NCBI GenBank assembly: GCA_964019135.1
Contig: OZ025248.1
Span: 18,979,574-19,043,573 of the forward strand
Direction of reading: 5' to 3'
Origin: Arenicola marina
Lineage: Eukaryota; Annelida; Polychaeta; Arenicolidae
Length of the DNA: 64,000 nt
Part shown: positions 10,709 to 25,099 of the stretch, in pieces
How positions within the stretch are numbered: position 1 is the stretch's first letter
How the letters are laid out: each line of letters begins with the position of its first letter
Notes under the pieces: model-generated
Seen by the model: the letters and a program-made list of their open reading frames with translations, nothing else
The model's database searches: none
What the model was told of the DNA's origin: nothing
Translations under genes and position numbers: made by a program

Positions 10709-12103
10709 TACAGGTCGAAAGGACCCTGGGGATCATTTCACTAAGATCTCGTCACTTTTGCTCGTAACATTATAAATAAATGGCCGTCCCGATGAGAAAT
10801 GAAAAATTGTTGCATTTAAGGCAAAGATGATTTTAAATGATAACTTGCACGAAGCTGGATACACTCCTATAAACGCAGTATAACGCTTATTTCCGTTGCA
10901 CGTAAAAATGTCATTAAATTAGCTTGTAAAAGACAGGGGTAGGAGCTCTCAGTAAAGCGATTCCCTGATGCGATAGGATTGAATAAAAGGTTCTTAATGG
11001 CGGTCTGGCATATTTGATTAAATCACTGTTTATGTCGAGCTACGAGACTGGACGTTCATATATTCTCACAGAAACAAAATTTCTCGGTTTCTAAAAGTCG
11101 CAAAAAAACGCATTGCCACACTACCGGTTTACAGTTCAAAGACAAATAAATAAGCAAGGTTAGCTGAAGGCAACAGGCGTTATGGGATTAAATCACATCG
11201 TTTGCCGTCGAGAAAAATCTGGCATTTGTCCTAATAACTAACCTTTTATTGTCGTTTAGATTTTATGGGAGAACTTAAGTTAAACTCGGGCGATACGCGT
11301 AAACCGGGTGTCTAACCCCAACCACTGATGATGGGGAGGCGGGGGGGGGGGTTTAGGGCGGGTGCAAAAAGTGTTTTTTACGATGATTAAGATAGACCAT
11401 GACATTTGAATAGGCAGATGATGTTATTCATTGTGACATAAAGAGCCGCGCTTGCTTGGAATGCAGCGCAGACACAGAACGCAGTCCCGGTTTTTATCGC
11501 ATCGAGTGAGCATTTGGCCTTAAAACTCCCCAAAAATGGTCATCAATCGATCAATTTACGACAACTTCCATTAAGCCGTCCCACGATGAAGGCAAGGAGG
11601 GCGCCCGCGGGACGGCTTCACGGGCTGGCACTACCCCGCCACCTAGCGGTCGTCAATGAAACCCTGGCCGCCCCCTGTGGCCGGAGACCAGCGGGGTTAA
11701 CAACGTTTAACCGGCTCTGTTTTTCTTCCCGGTGGTTAAACCCCCAGATTGATCCCGTTGGCGGCCATGGCAGACACAGGAAGAGGAGGTCAATGGAGAA
11801 GGCGATATCGCCTTGGAATGCCTCCATAAAGGCAAGATTAAAACATCTTAGTCTGTAGCTAAAGGGTTTTCATGGCTCGTGGTATATAATTGGCAGGTTT
11901 TCCATGATAAAGTTACACTTGATGTTGCCGTTCTGCGAGCGAACTCTTACCGGGGAAGGCAATGCATACATGCTAATGTTTGCGCTTTCGGAGCGTCCCG
12001 GTGCAGACCTTCTCTCTTGGACATGTTTAAATCTGCCAAGTCTGACAGGACCACTCCACCGTAGCTAGGAGATCATCACATTTCTGTGTCTGCTCAGCTT
12101 TAA

Positions 12104-12700
12104 GGTCGAGAGCGGGTGGCGCCTGGCGGATTTTTTCAGAACTAAATTCAATTTTTTTTTTTGAATTTTTAGGATTAAATGGCGACCAATATCAATCTAT
12201 GTCACATCAAATAATATTTCCTCCACCAAATTTGCATGTATTTGATGTATTACAAGCAAATACCAAGATATTTAGTGATTGCACATATGTGCCGAAAGGC
12301 ACAATTGTGACAATTCGTCCTTTTTGGCCTATTTTATAGCCTATTTTGGTTACAAAAGAGCTCATAGAACAAAAGTTAGTTCAGTAACATATCGTTTTTT
12401 TGTTATTTTTGTATTCACCATGACGCTAGGCTTCAGCAGGCAGTTTTTTGTGGAAGTCTGTCGACCAGTTTTTATAGGGGATTTTAAAACATGGAGAAAG
12501 AAACACATTTATAGGATTTTCCCATTGACCGCCATGTTAAAGCCAATTTGACAAAAATGCCCCAAACTTTTTTTTTAGTGAAGTGACATATATTTTTTAT
12601 TACATTTTCAGGTAGATCCATACATGATACTTATCTAGAGATAAAAATATAAAAAAAATCTGTCGACGAATTTTTTTTGACCCCCCACCCGCTCTCGACC
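12104..12700. mobile_element. Non-autonomous DNA transposon with TTAA target duplication
   Basis: TTAA at 12100-12103 and 12701-12704 flanks a 597-bp segment. Its ends are 16-bp perfect inverted repeats, GGTCGAGAGCGGGTGG, at 12104 and, reversed, ending at 12700. The interior is T/A-rich without a transposase frame. TTAA targets are typical of piggyBac and Kolobok elements, and I cannot choose between them. Confidence 0.85.
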
Positions 12701-12851
12701 TTAAACGAATTCTGGACATGGCAGTTGACCTTTAGTTAGTGAGTCAGAGCACGAAAGGTCCAGTCTACCGCTAACCACACAGTCATCCAAAACTAATGAA
12801 GACTAATTCTCTTCCGGGCCTTAAAACTTGTCGATCCGGTGTCCGGCCTCC

Positions 12852-13690
12852 GTGGGGGACTCGATGTGGGGGACTCGGTGTGAGGGACTCGATGTGGGGG
12901 ACTCGATGTGGGGGACTCGGTGAGAGGGACTCGATGTGGGGGACTCGATGTGGGGGACTCGATGTGGGGGACTCGGTGTGAGGGACTCGATGTGGGGGAC
13001 TCGGTGTGGGGGACCCGATGTGGGGGACTCGGTGTGCGGGACTCGGTGTGGGGGACTCGGTGTGGGGGACTCGGTGTGGGGGACTCGATGTGGGGGACTC
13101 GGTGTGAGGGACTCGATGTGGGGGACTCGGTGTGCGGGACTCGGTGTGGGGGACTCGGTGTGGGGGACTCGATGTGGGGGACTCGGTGTGAGGGACTCGG
13201 TGTGGGGGACTCGGTGTGGGGGACTCGGTGTGGGGGACTCGATGTGGGGGACTCGGTGTGAGGGACTAGATGTGGGGGACTCGATGTGGGGGACTCGGTG
13301 TGGGGGACTCAGTGTGAGGGACTCGATGTGGGGGACTCGGTGAGAGTGACTCGATGTGGGGGACTCGATGTGGGGGACTCGATGTGGGGGACTCGGTGTG
13401 AGGGACTCGATGTGGGGGACTCGGTGTGGGGGACTCGATGTGGGGGACTCGATGTGGGGGACTCGATGTGGGGGACTCGGTGTAGGGGACTCGGTGTGGG
13501 GGACTCGGGGGGGGGGGGGCTCGGTGAGAGTGACTCGATGTGGGGGACTCGGTGTGGGGGACTCGATGTGGGGGACTCGATGTGGGGGACTCGATGTGGG
13601 GGACTCGGGGGGGGGGCTCGGTGAGAGTGACTCGATGTGGGGGACTCGGTGTGGGGGACTCGGTGTGGGGGACTCGGGGGGGGGGGGGGC
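12852..13690 (+). repeat. 14-bp minisatellite, about 60 copies
   Basis: The unit is GTGGGGGACTCGAT with GAT/GGT variants; CTCGGTGTGAGGGA and GAGAGTGACTCG variants are interspersed. Longer G runs at 13507, 13610 and 13677 recur every 70-100 bp, hinting at a higher-order block. The long frames across it (PHRVPHIES repeats on the minus strand) are by-products. Confidence 0.93.
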
Positions 13691-14072
13691 TTGGGGGCAC
13701 ATCAGCGGCGAAACTTTAACGTGTTCTGGTAATCACGTCTAATGGAATTCGCTAATTTAGCGAACCTTACTTTAGTGTGCGTTCCTCGCATTAGAAGCGA
13801 TAGAAATGGAAGCTGTCAGCTGGTCACGGAGGGAATAGAAGCCATTGTTCAGGGAGAATACTGTAATCGCTTACAGTACCATCGCACGCACCATCACCGC
13901 ATAGCCACTCATTACACACACACGAATGCTGGGTGAAAAAGCTACCTCTGCCGTTGACGAGCGTCATTAGACTCGTTCTCGTGACTAAACGACGCACAAA
14001 GCTGGTGTTTTCTAGGATAATGTCACACTAACAGATTTTTATAGTTAATATCAAAGCACATCAATGCAATTA

Positions 14073-14936
14073 AGAGACACCCGGCTCTCTGCTTCATTAA
14101 GAGACACCCGGCTCTCTGCTTCATTAAGAGACACCCGGCTCTCTGCTTCATTAAGAGACACCCGGCTCTCTGCTTCATTAAGAGACACCCGGCTCTCTGC
14201 TTCATTAAGAGACACCCGGCTCTCTGCTTCATTAAGAGACACCCGGCTCTCTGCTTCATTAAGAGACACCCGGCTCTCTGCTTCATTAAGAGACACCCGG
14301 CTCTCTGCTTCATTAAGAGACACCCGGCTCTCTGCTTCATTAAGAGACACCCGGCTCTCTGCTTCATTAAGAGACACCCGGCTCTCTGCTTCATTAAGAG
14401 ACACCCGGCTCTCTGCTTCATTAAGAGACACCCGGCTCTCTGCTTCATTAAGAGACACCCGGCTCTCTGCTTCATTAAGAGACACCCGGCTCTCTGCTTC
14501 ATTAAGAGACACCCGGCTCTCTGCTTCATTAAGAGACACCCGGCTCTCTGCTTCATTAAGAGACACCCGGCTCTCTGCTTCATTAAGAGACACCCGGCTC
14601 TCTGCTTCATTAAGAGACACCCGGCTCTCTGCTTCATTAAGAGACACCCGGCTCTCTGCTTCATTAAGAGACACCCGGTACTCTGCTTCATTAAGAGACA
14701 CCCGGCTCTCTGCTTCATTAAGAGACACCCGGCTCTCTGCTTCATTAAGAGACACCCGGCTCTCTGCTTCATTAAGAGACACCCGGCTCTCTGCTTCATT
14801 AAGAGACACCCGGCTCTCTGCTTCATTAAGAGACACCCGGCTCTCTGCTTCATTAAGAGACACCCGGCTCTCTGCTTCATTAAGAGACACCCGGCTCTCT
14901 GCTTCATTAAGAGACACCCGGCTCTCTGCTTCATTA
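14073..14936 (+). repeat. 27-bp minisatellite, exactly 32 nearly identical copies
   Basis: The unit is AGAGACACCCGGCTCTCTGC followed by TTCATTA. I counted 32 units from 14073 to 14936, with essentially one variant (CCGGTACTC near 14677). 27 bp is nine codons and lacks stops in several frames, so 290-390-codon frames cross it on both strands; these are not genes. Its homogeneity contrasts with the diverged arrays nearby. Confidence 0.96.
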
Positions 14937-14941
14937 AAGAA

Positions 14942-16441
14942 CTGAAGTAATGAGTGCACACATTGTGTCTACCTGGGTGGGTGTTAAGGTAAGCCACCCA
15001 TGATGAACCTCGGCGATTTTGAGCAGACCTCGGTAAACATCGGCAAACATCGGCGGGCTGTGGCCCTGATATTTTAAGCAGTTTTAATGAAACAAAGCAC
15101 GAATAAAACACAGCAAAAGAAGTGGTGACATAGGTAAAATAAATAGAACATCGTATAATAAGCTTCGACGATTTAGAGAAGACCTCGGTAAACATCGACA
15201 AACATCGGCGCTAACTCGTTACGTCATTCACAGGGTATTTCCCCGAGAATGGCTCTTCGTGATAAATTCCGAATATTCACGAAAAAAACATGGAGAAAAC
15301 GTGTAAATAGTTCAGAAAACATTCGTGTAGATCATAATTATATCGGAGACCATTATATATAACCAGATTTATTAAAATGTGAGCACAAGGCGTAAATTAT
15401 TGATAATTGGTGTGAAATAAGCTGCTCCAAAAAATATTTCTGAAATAACATTTTCAAGTTTCAGGACCTGTTTCTCGAGAAATTTGCACGGCTACCTATA
15501 TTTTTCTTTATTTTTTTTACAAGAACTATGTTTTTAGAAGTTTTTAAACGTGGTTTGGTGTCAAGATTTTCATTTTTGATGAAATTATAGCCAATTTTGT
15601 AAAGGTGGTGATTTCGAATTTTAGCAAAAACGGTCCTGTTTTTGCATAACTGCACTTTATTATTGCCATTCTGTTATTTTTTGTGGCTACTATTTACATT
15701 GTTGAATATCATTCCTGTATTGCATTAAGTTTAAGCTTTCCAAAGAGCTATTACTGATGATAATGACTTAATATTGGGCTGAATTGTAGCAAAATTACAT
15801 ATTCGTGGTAGGTGTCAAGTTTTGGTCATTTTGTGATATGGGGGTATACTTGGAAAATGGAGAATATTTTTTTAACGGGGCGGTAAAGTATCCTAAAAAT
15901 GAACCAGAAGGTGTGTAATTGGGTATACTTTCATGAAATAATCCCAAATACAGAGTTCTTTTACCTTGCTATTATGGGTGGCTTACCTTAACCTGTCTGC
16001 ACTTTTGTGAAGCAATGAGTGCACACATTGCGTCCACCTGGGTGTACCTGGCTCTGCACTATTGTGAAGCAATGAGTGCACACATTGCGTCCACTGGGGC
16101 TGGGATTAATCTGGCTCTGCACTATTGTGAAGCAATGAGTGCACACATTGCGTTCACCAGGGTTGGTGTTAACCTGGGTCTGCACTATTGTGAAGCAATG
16201 AGTGCACACATTGCGTTCACCAGGGTTGGTGTTAACCTGGGTCTGCACTATTGTGAAGCAATGAGTGCACACATTGCGTTCACCAGGGTTGGTGTTAACC
16301 TGGCTCTGCACTATTGTGAAGCAATGAGTGCACACATTGCGTTCACCTGGGTAGGAGCTAACCTGGCTCTGCACTATTGTGAAGCAATGAGTGCACACAT
16401 TGCGTCCACTAGGGTTGGGGTTAAGCTGGCTCTGCACTATT
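14942..16441 (+). repeat. 63-bp minisatellite split by a transposon
   Basis: Units with AATGAGTGCACACATTG recur at about 16013, 16072, 16135, 16198, 16261, 16324 and 16387 (63-bp spacing). A further partial unit lies at 14942-14987. The part at 14988-15987 is an inserted element, so the left partial unit and the unit resuming at 15992 were once continuous. The unit contains TGCACACATTG and GGTTGGTGTTAACCTGG. Confidence 0.88.
14988..15987. mobile_element. 1000-bp TTAA-flanked DNA transposon (non-autonomous)
   Basis: TTAA at 14984-14987 and 15988-15991 brackets exactly 1000 bp. The ends are inverted repeats of GGTAAGCCACCCAT. Removing the element and one TTAA restores a 63-bp minisatellite unit (GTGTTAACCTG), which confirms the insertion. 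A ~50-bp internal block containing AGACCTCGGTAAACATCG is repeated at about 15024 and 15182. No transposase frame is visible. Confidence 0.93.
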
Positions 16442-16560
16442 GACCGTCACGTGACATAACAACCCGTACTCCACGGGACAGATGTCGTTCCTGGGCTCCG
16501 ACCTTCCGTTCGCTGTCTCAGTTGTGTCAAGTTAAACAGACATACCGGGCATCCATCCCA

Positions 16561-19488
<2,928 letters not shown>

Positions 19489-19502
19489 TTAATGGATGCC
19501 TC

Positions 19503-19735
19503 AAGGCGGGTTGGCGCATGACCCGTGGGGCCAGGCCATGGATACTGGTCAGGGCGGGTTGGTCCATGACCTATAGGGCCATGGATACTGGTCAGGGCGG
19601 GTTGGTCCATGACCTGTAGGGCCATGGCATGGATTGTGGTCCAGGCGGGTTGGTCCATGACCTATAGGGCCATGCATACTTGTCAAGGCGGGTTGGTTCA
19701 TGACCTGTAGGGCCATGGCATGGTGGATCAGGGAT
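19503..19735 (+). repeat. ~45-bp tandem repeat, about 5 copies, upstream of exon A
   Basis: GGCGGGTTGGTCCATGACCT then TAGGGCCATGG recurs, with spacers GATACTGGTCAG or ATTGTGGTCCA. The array begins about 75 bp beyond the exon A acceptor, in the preceding intron. Confidence 0.85.
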
Positions 19736-21156
19736 TGAGTTGAGTCATGTCCACGCAGGACAGGTAGCACACAAAACACAGGAAACCGAAAAACACAATG
19801 TAATTGTGCATCGAACGAGAAACCCCAAAACAAATGTCGGTAGAATTGGACAATATTGGAATTGATACATTATTACTATTTAATGATAAAAATCTCTCCA
19901 TCAGAGAAAAGCACAGTATTTGCATGCTTCATCTGAATGTCAATATCGGTAATAATAGATTGGTTGCCTTAGACTGTCGCACGTGAGAATGTGACGTCAC
20001 TCATAAATAAATCAGTAAGCGCGTCTGTACCATTTATGCGCAGCTGTTAAGCCGTTAGAACGTTTGCCAGAGCGGTTTGGCTGGAAGGTCTAGCTAGTCA
20101 TCTCTTGATTGTCTTCATCATCTATTAATAGTGTGCCCCTCCGCCCTGTCAGGGTTACATATATAAATATGCATGGACCCACTAGATGGCGCCACCCTTG
20201 CGTAACTCGCCATCTAGTTTAAGGCCAGCGGCCGGGACGTCCTGAATAAAAGACGACACCGTCAAGTCCACCAGTTTGGCTGAGTAAACAGCACATGAGC
20301 ACCCCCACCCCCACCCCCACCCCCACCCCGGCACCTCGGTGACAATGGTTCTAATATCCCATAGCACATGGAAGACCTTTTTTTGGCATACGATTTGTGT
20401 AGAAGCAACAACAATGAAGAGAACGTGAACGTGACGTCACTCTGTCACATAACTTGTGTTTATCCGCCATGCTTGACGGCCAGCCGCCCCTTGCCGTCCA
20501 GTGCTGCCTGTGTCATATAAGGGAAACTGTTATTATATAAGCGAGGTCCCGGAGATGGTCATTTATACCTGTGCATTTGGGTCCAGTAATAGGCAGGGCC
20601 AAAATGAAGGTCCGTAATTCTAAAGATGTCCAGCAGACAAAGAAAGACTCACTTTTAGTTCACGAAAACATAAAGTTCTTCTTTGTAAGGTTTCTTTTAA
20701 TGCCTCGTTTTCGTAGGAAATGCAAAAAAACGTTAGGCCGGGGGGGGGGGGGCGGGGGTAAGAGGGGTATCCCGCATCACGAAATAAGCATTATTTATTT
20801 CGTGAGGATTTTGTAGGTGTACTGTAAGTTTTAGTGCACGTATAGTCCAGTCATTCTAGCCCCACATGGAGTGGACCTGGAACTAATTGCAACATAATTT
20901 ATCGTGGGTCGAACCACGCACCGGCCGCTTGGCCTGGCCCAACAGGCCATGGGGTGACCCTTGTGTGAGTGTGTCGGTAGTACATAGTGCACGCTATGTA
21001 CTATGTACATGCATTTATGTACATGCACACAGGCTCAGACTGCTTCGCTGGAAGCTGTTCGATGAGAAGAATGTTGCCCCTCGCCTACGAGTAGCACGAT
21101 TCAATTGACCAGGGCTACAGCGACCAAGCCCAGAAGTTTGTTTCTCTGGAAAGTAG
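19736..21156. other. Non-coding stretch, no gene seen
   Basis: Contains CCCCCA repeats at 20299-20330, a G run at 20740-20757, TGACGTCA at 19992 and 20432, and the fragment of a dispersed repeat at 20703-20733. TGTACATGCATTTATGTACA near 21005 is a short palindrome. Confidence 0.5.
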
Positions 21157-21411
21157 CCAGGGGCCGTATTCATAATCCCCTCGTAAGTTACGCACGAAAC
21201 GTGCATTTTTGTTCTAGCCTCACTAGCTCGTTGTGGTGGTGCTCATGATTAAGACATCTTCAATATAATTTTAGCGCTTTCTTAATTCAGAAAATCCACT
21301 TCTTGGATGACTATTTATGTATTTTGAACCCGATAATCGCTCGACAAATCTTTCACTTAGCGCTAAGTCTATTAGCGTAACCTAAGTGGAAATTATGAAT
21401 ACGGCCCCTGG
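21157..21411. mobile_element. 255-bp MITE with CCAGGGGCCGTATTCATAAT termini
   Basis: The left end (21157-21176) is mirrored exactly by ATTATGAATACGGCCCCTGG ending at 21411. Similarity continues inward (GTTACGC near 21186, GCGTAA near 21375). It has no coding capacity. GGGGCCGTATTCAT-type termini are common in invertebrate MITEs. No target duplication beyond 2-3 bp is obvious. Confidence 0.85.
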
Positions 21412-21416
21412 CCACT

Positions 21417-22860
21417 ATGCCCACAGAGGTCTGGGTGGTCAGACATGATGCTGGCCGTCTGTCAAGGAACATATCCAGGGCAATACCTAAACCACTTATT
21501 TGTGGTCGTGTATGCTCCCAACAGAGTGGTTCACATGGGAAAACCATAGCAAGAGCAGCGCAAGGTCACCTAATAATGAATTCTGCCCTGAATTCAATTA
21601 TTGTAGCAAATGCGTTAAACACACAATTAACAGAGATTCCTATGGCGTCTGATGCCGGATGTGTAATAGGTGACACAGATCTGGGAGGTCTGCCTTGACC
21701 TTCCCAAACTCATCTGGATCTGAGAAGATGGAAGTAAGCCCTTTCAAAGAAGCACCCAATGGTCCTGGAGCGAGCTAATTGAATAACGCTATCCGGTTGC
21801 ATGGCAGATGGCAGATGTGTTCTTTAAATTTCCTTGACAAAGTCCAGGATACTGAAGAGACGGAGAGCAGAACTGATTACTAGCCAGACCAGGCACCTTC
21901 CAGGTGTATAAATTATACTATTTAACATATGAAAACCAAAACCGCCCCCCCCCCCTATCCAGCATATCTGGATCCGACCCTAAAACCGGCCCCCCTATCC
22001 AGACTTTCTGGATCCGCCCCTGCCTTTGGCTACAGTATAACTATATGGAGATGGTCTATATTCCCCGTCGCTTCATCAAAGCCGATTGAATAGGCAACTG
22101 GAAATTTTGTTTCCAATCGCTCCAGGACACGCTGCTACATTTTGATCCAACTGTGATCAGCCTGTCTGCATTCATTTACATACAGCCGATGCTTCAGCTG
22201 CCAGACAAGCATCCTGGTGTGCTTACATTCCTCATGATGGCAAGACACCATGCTGTTCGCAGGAGTGATCGCTACTGGGCTAGTCTATCGTCAGACCTGG
22301 TGATAGAACAGGTCCTCATGAGAACCACCAAAACTACTGGAGGACTGACCCGCGATCGTGGAATGAACAAACGACAGCGTACGAGAAGCAAACACAGGCT
22401 GGTCAATGCTATCTGGTCTGTAGGCAGAGCGTGTGACATGCCTATCCCACCATCACCCCCAGAAGGAAGTTCTATCCATCTGCCATTGTGTTTGATAGAT
22501 GTGAAGCAGGCCGTCACACCTTCGATGCTCAGGTGGTGTCATGGGAGCTCAAGTCAACTTTAATGGATTATTATGCCAAAGGACGAGCACTTCTTGACCA
22601 ACAAAAGCAAAGAAACAGACGTTTGTCGCCACACTGTCTCAGAAGTTGCGAACAACGAGATGCCAACTGCGTATGCAGAAGGGGACGGCAATACTCTCAT
22701 CCAGACATCCGTAGATTTCAGAAGACACTGAACTACTGGTTCTGCTATGCTTCCATAAAGATATAAGGCCATTGACATTGTATCTGATCTATTTACGATC
22801 TCCAATGGTAAACCCAGCGAAGGCTTGTTCACACTTTGTCACCGAAGATTCTGTAATGAG
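21417..22860 (+). pseudogene. Decayed copy of a repeat-encoded invertebrate protein (DRYWA/GGLTRGRG family)
   Basis: Several plus-strand segments match, in order, a protein family that occurs in many copies in invertebrate genomes. They are ARAAQGHLIMNSALNSIIV (near 21560), LWLQYNYMEMVYIPRRFIKA (22023-22083), RRSDRYWASLSSDLVIEQVL then TTGGLTRDRGM (22255-22370), and EHFLTNKSKETD then EGDGNTLIQTSVD (22585-22730). The third follows the second after an in-frame TGA at 22087, probably a mutated CGA. Further stops and frame shifts occur after 22440 and near 22735. The copy is dead. The family is usually uncharacterised and probably belongs to a mobile element; I know the motif order but not a function. 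Confidence 0.72.
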
Positions 22861-24134
22861 GTGTCCACTTGAAGTCAACCTTCAACTTGAGCCGCCGGTC
22901 CGCGATTTTTAATTTTAGGCCTGGTGAGCGGCATGGCTCTCACCCTTGCTCCGTTTACGGGCGTGGTCAGAGAGACATGTACCAGTAGGGCTAATGCTTA
23001 CTATCCTAGACTGACCTAGAACAACAGCTTCCACACATAGCAAAGTGGGCCGGGCGACGGACCAGAAGACGAACATGTGTGTTCCCAGAAGACGGCGGAC
23101 GTATGATGGATGCGGACGTGGAGGGTGATGAAACAAAACTGACATTGTGTTCCTTGCTTAATAGGAGTGAATGTCCCGTGGAGCCATCCGTTATTCAGCG
23201 AATCGAGGCTTTGGCATGGAGATTTGGTCACAGCGAAATTAACAATTTTGACAGTGAAATATGACTGACCAACAACTATAAATCTGAAACAAAACAAATG
23301 CAGCTCTCTATAGCAAATATTAAGGGAGTTACAAAGGTTTCGCGACATTGACCTTGCTGTGACCTTGAACTTGGATACGTGACTTTAGCCAATATACGCC
23401 ATCCGCGCCCTCATACTAATTGTACGCAAGGTGTCATTTGTCGGACTTCTTTCATTGAGAAACTGAGAGGTGATGTTCCCGCCAAAATCTTCTCATATGA
23501 TCATATCATACATCAAAATATTGGCAGAAAAAACGCCATACATTCTTCATGGTGATGAAAAAAAAAACTATGGCAGTGATAGCGATTTTCCCGAAGATTT
23601 ACCCGTTCTGCATCGCGATTCAAGTCGCACAAACAAAGCAGGATGTCACTTTGTCGTCAGTTTCAGATATGAGTACTTCTCACTTCTACCTATCATCAGC
23701 TACGATTGTCAATTTCATACTCACGATTAAGAAAAAAAAAGACTCAATGCATTTTTGCATCACATGATTGGATAAAAGCAGCAGTGACGTCACTGAATGA
23801 TTGACAGCCTGGGTCGGTCTATTGTTCCGTTAAGAATAGTGTCGTGATGTTCAATGTTCAACGTTCTCAGCAACAATGGTCGTATGTCGGATGCTCGCCT
23901 TTCACGTCTCGACAACATAGGGCTCAGCGAGCATGGGTTTTGTTCTGCGCGGTCATCAACAGAAATACACTCCATCAGACTGAGTGCGCACACCTCTCAG
24001 GAATATATAAAACACCCCCAATCAAGATGAGGACTGTTCAAGGCCGGAGGCAAAGAACACGTCACGTAAGAAATCGTAAGAAATCACATCCTTAAAACCC
24101 AACTATGGCAGTCAAGATATGGTATATATCATAA
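22861..24134. other. Non-coding stretch, no gene seen
   Basis: Mixed composition with short frames only. It includes TGACGTCA at 23784. No repeats or family motifs were recognised. Confidence 0.5.
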
Positions 24135-24600
24135 TTAATAATTTTTGGGTTTGGTTTTGTTTGAGATAACGTGATTATGTATAGTAATTGGACCAGTGAT
24201 TGCGCAGGTACCAGTGATTGCGCACGAAGCGAAAGGTGGTAAAAATAATATGTAGATCATTTGGAATCTTACAAAACAGATGTCAATGTAGCTGTCACAC
24301 ATGAAGGCATCTGCCTGGATAGGTTTGGATACAATTTCCTATAATTCAAATCAGATTTCTGCAAGTGCGCAATCACTGGTACCTGCGCAATCACTGGTCC
24401 ACCTTTTATATATGGTTTTTTTTACGTTGCCCGAACGTTTTCAGATAACGTTGTGAGAAACAGCTGCGTATATGATGAATTAATCAGAAGCATGATTTCC
24501 AACTACAATCAATTACGTATTGTTTTCATGATGTCTAATTTTTCAGGTAACGTCGTCCTAACGTTGGGAACGTTGTTATGGGATAACGGCTAAAAATACT
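24135..24600 (-). mobile_element. AACGTT-rich dispersed element, interrupted copy
   Basis: 24411-24580 closely matches the reverse complement of 62650-62880. Shared strings include GCGTATATGATGAA, AATCAGAAG and ATGATGTCTAATTTTTCAGG. Its outer part TTTTTGGGTTTGGTTTTG (near 24146) also matches the other copy. Between these parts lies an inserted 211-bp MITE. The terminal CCCAGCTAACA sequence seen in the other copy is not preserved here. Confidence 0.75.
24190..24400. mobile_element. 211-bp MITE with perfect 36-bp terminal inverted repeats
   Basis: 24190-24225 and 24365-24400 are exact reverse complements over 36 bp, starting GGACCAGTGATTGCGCA. Each end is itself two ~18-bp direct copies of ACCAGTGATTGCGCA. 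The 139-bp interior is AT-rich. It is nested in an older AACGTT-type element. The duplication may be TATA-like (TATAG on the left, TATAT on the right), but this is not certain. Confidence 0.9.
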
Positions 24601-24930
24601 ACTTCAATGTTTGCGACGAATGTTTGAGATGACGTGATTACAACCAAAAACCTTCTAATTATAACAGGTAAGTAGAAGTTTTCACTGGACGCCAGCGGGG
24701 AAGTGATCTCATCAGTCATTGCCTTCAGCCCTCAATGGCTGACGAACAATAGAACAGCGAAACGACCTCTCAGGATTATTTACAAGAAAACAATAACGAA
24801 TACAGACGACGCAATAGAAAGAACGTTATTGAGGTCTGTGTTTTCAGTGTCTGACGCACGCCCACAGTAGTGGCGTCTATCACTGCACTATGTATAGGTT
24901 ATCTACAACAACGGTCAAATGTTACAAGCT

Positions 24931-25091
24931 CAGGGGCGGATCTAGGAATTTGCCGATGGGGAGGGGGGGGGTTGCTCTCTGAAGACTTGGGACTTTAACA
25001 TGTATGTTAACATGTATGTTGTATGTTCTGGTTCCCAAGGGGAGGGGGGGAGTTGCAACCCCCCTACCCCCCCCCCCCCTAGATCCGCCCC
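24931..25091. mobile_element. hAT-like MITE with an 8-bp target duplication
   Basis: TACAAGCT occurs at 24923-24930 and 25092-25099. The 161-bp element starts CAGGGGCGGATCTAGG and ends CTAGATCCGCCCC, with long G and C runs just inside both ends. An 8-bp duplication and CAGGG termini fit the hAT superfamily. The right end appears to have lost its last two bases. Confidence 0.82.
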
Positions 25092-25099
25092 TACAAGCT

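Noticed and set aside
12821..13702. 293-codon HRVPHIESPT-type frame
   Set aside because: By-product of the 14-bp array.
14023..15201. 392-codon minus-strand frame of MKQRAGCLL repeats
   Set aside because: It is the 27-bp array plus part of a transposon. Identical open frames exist on the other strand.
15992..16441. CRISPR-like regular spacing of a 63-bp repeat
   Set aside because: Units are contiguous with no unique spacers, and the setting is an animal intron.
22153..22563. Intact gene in the GGLTRDRG region
   Set aside because: Upstream in-frame stop, missing downstream frame and broken order of later motifs show a decayed copy.
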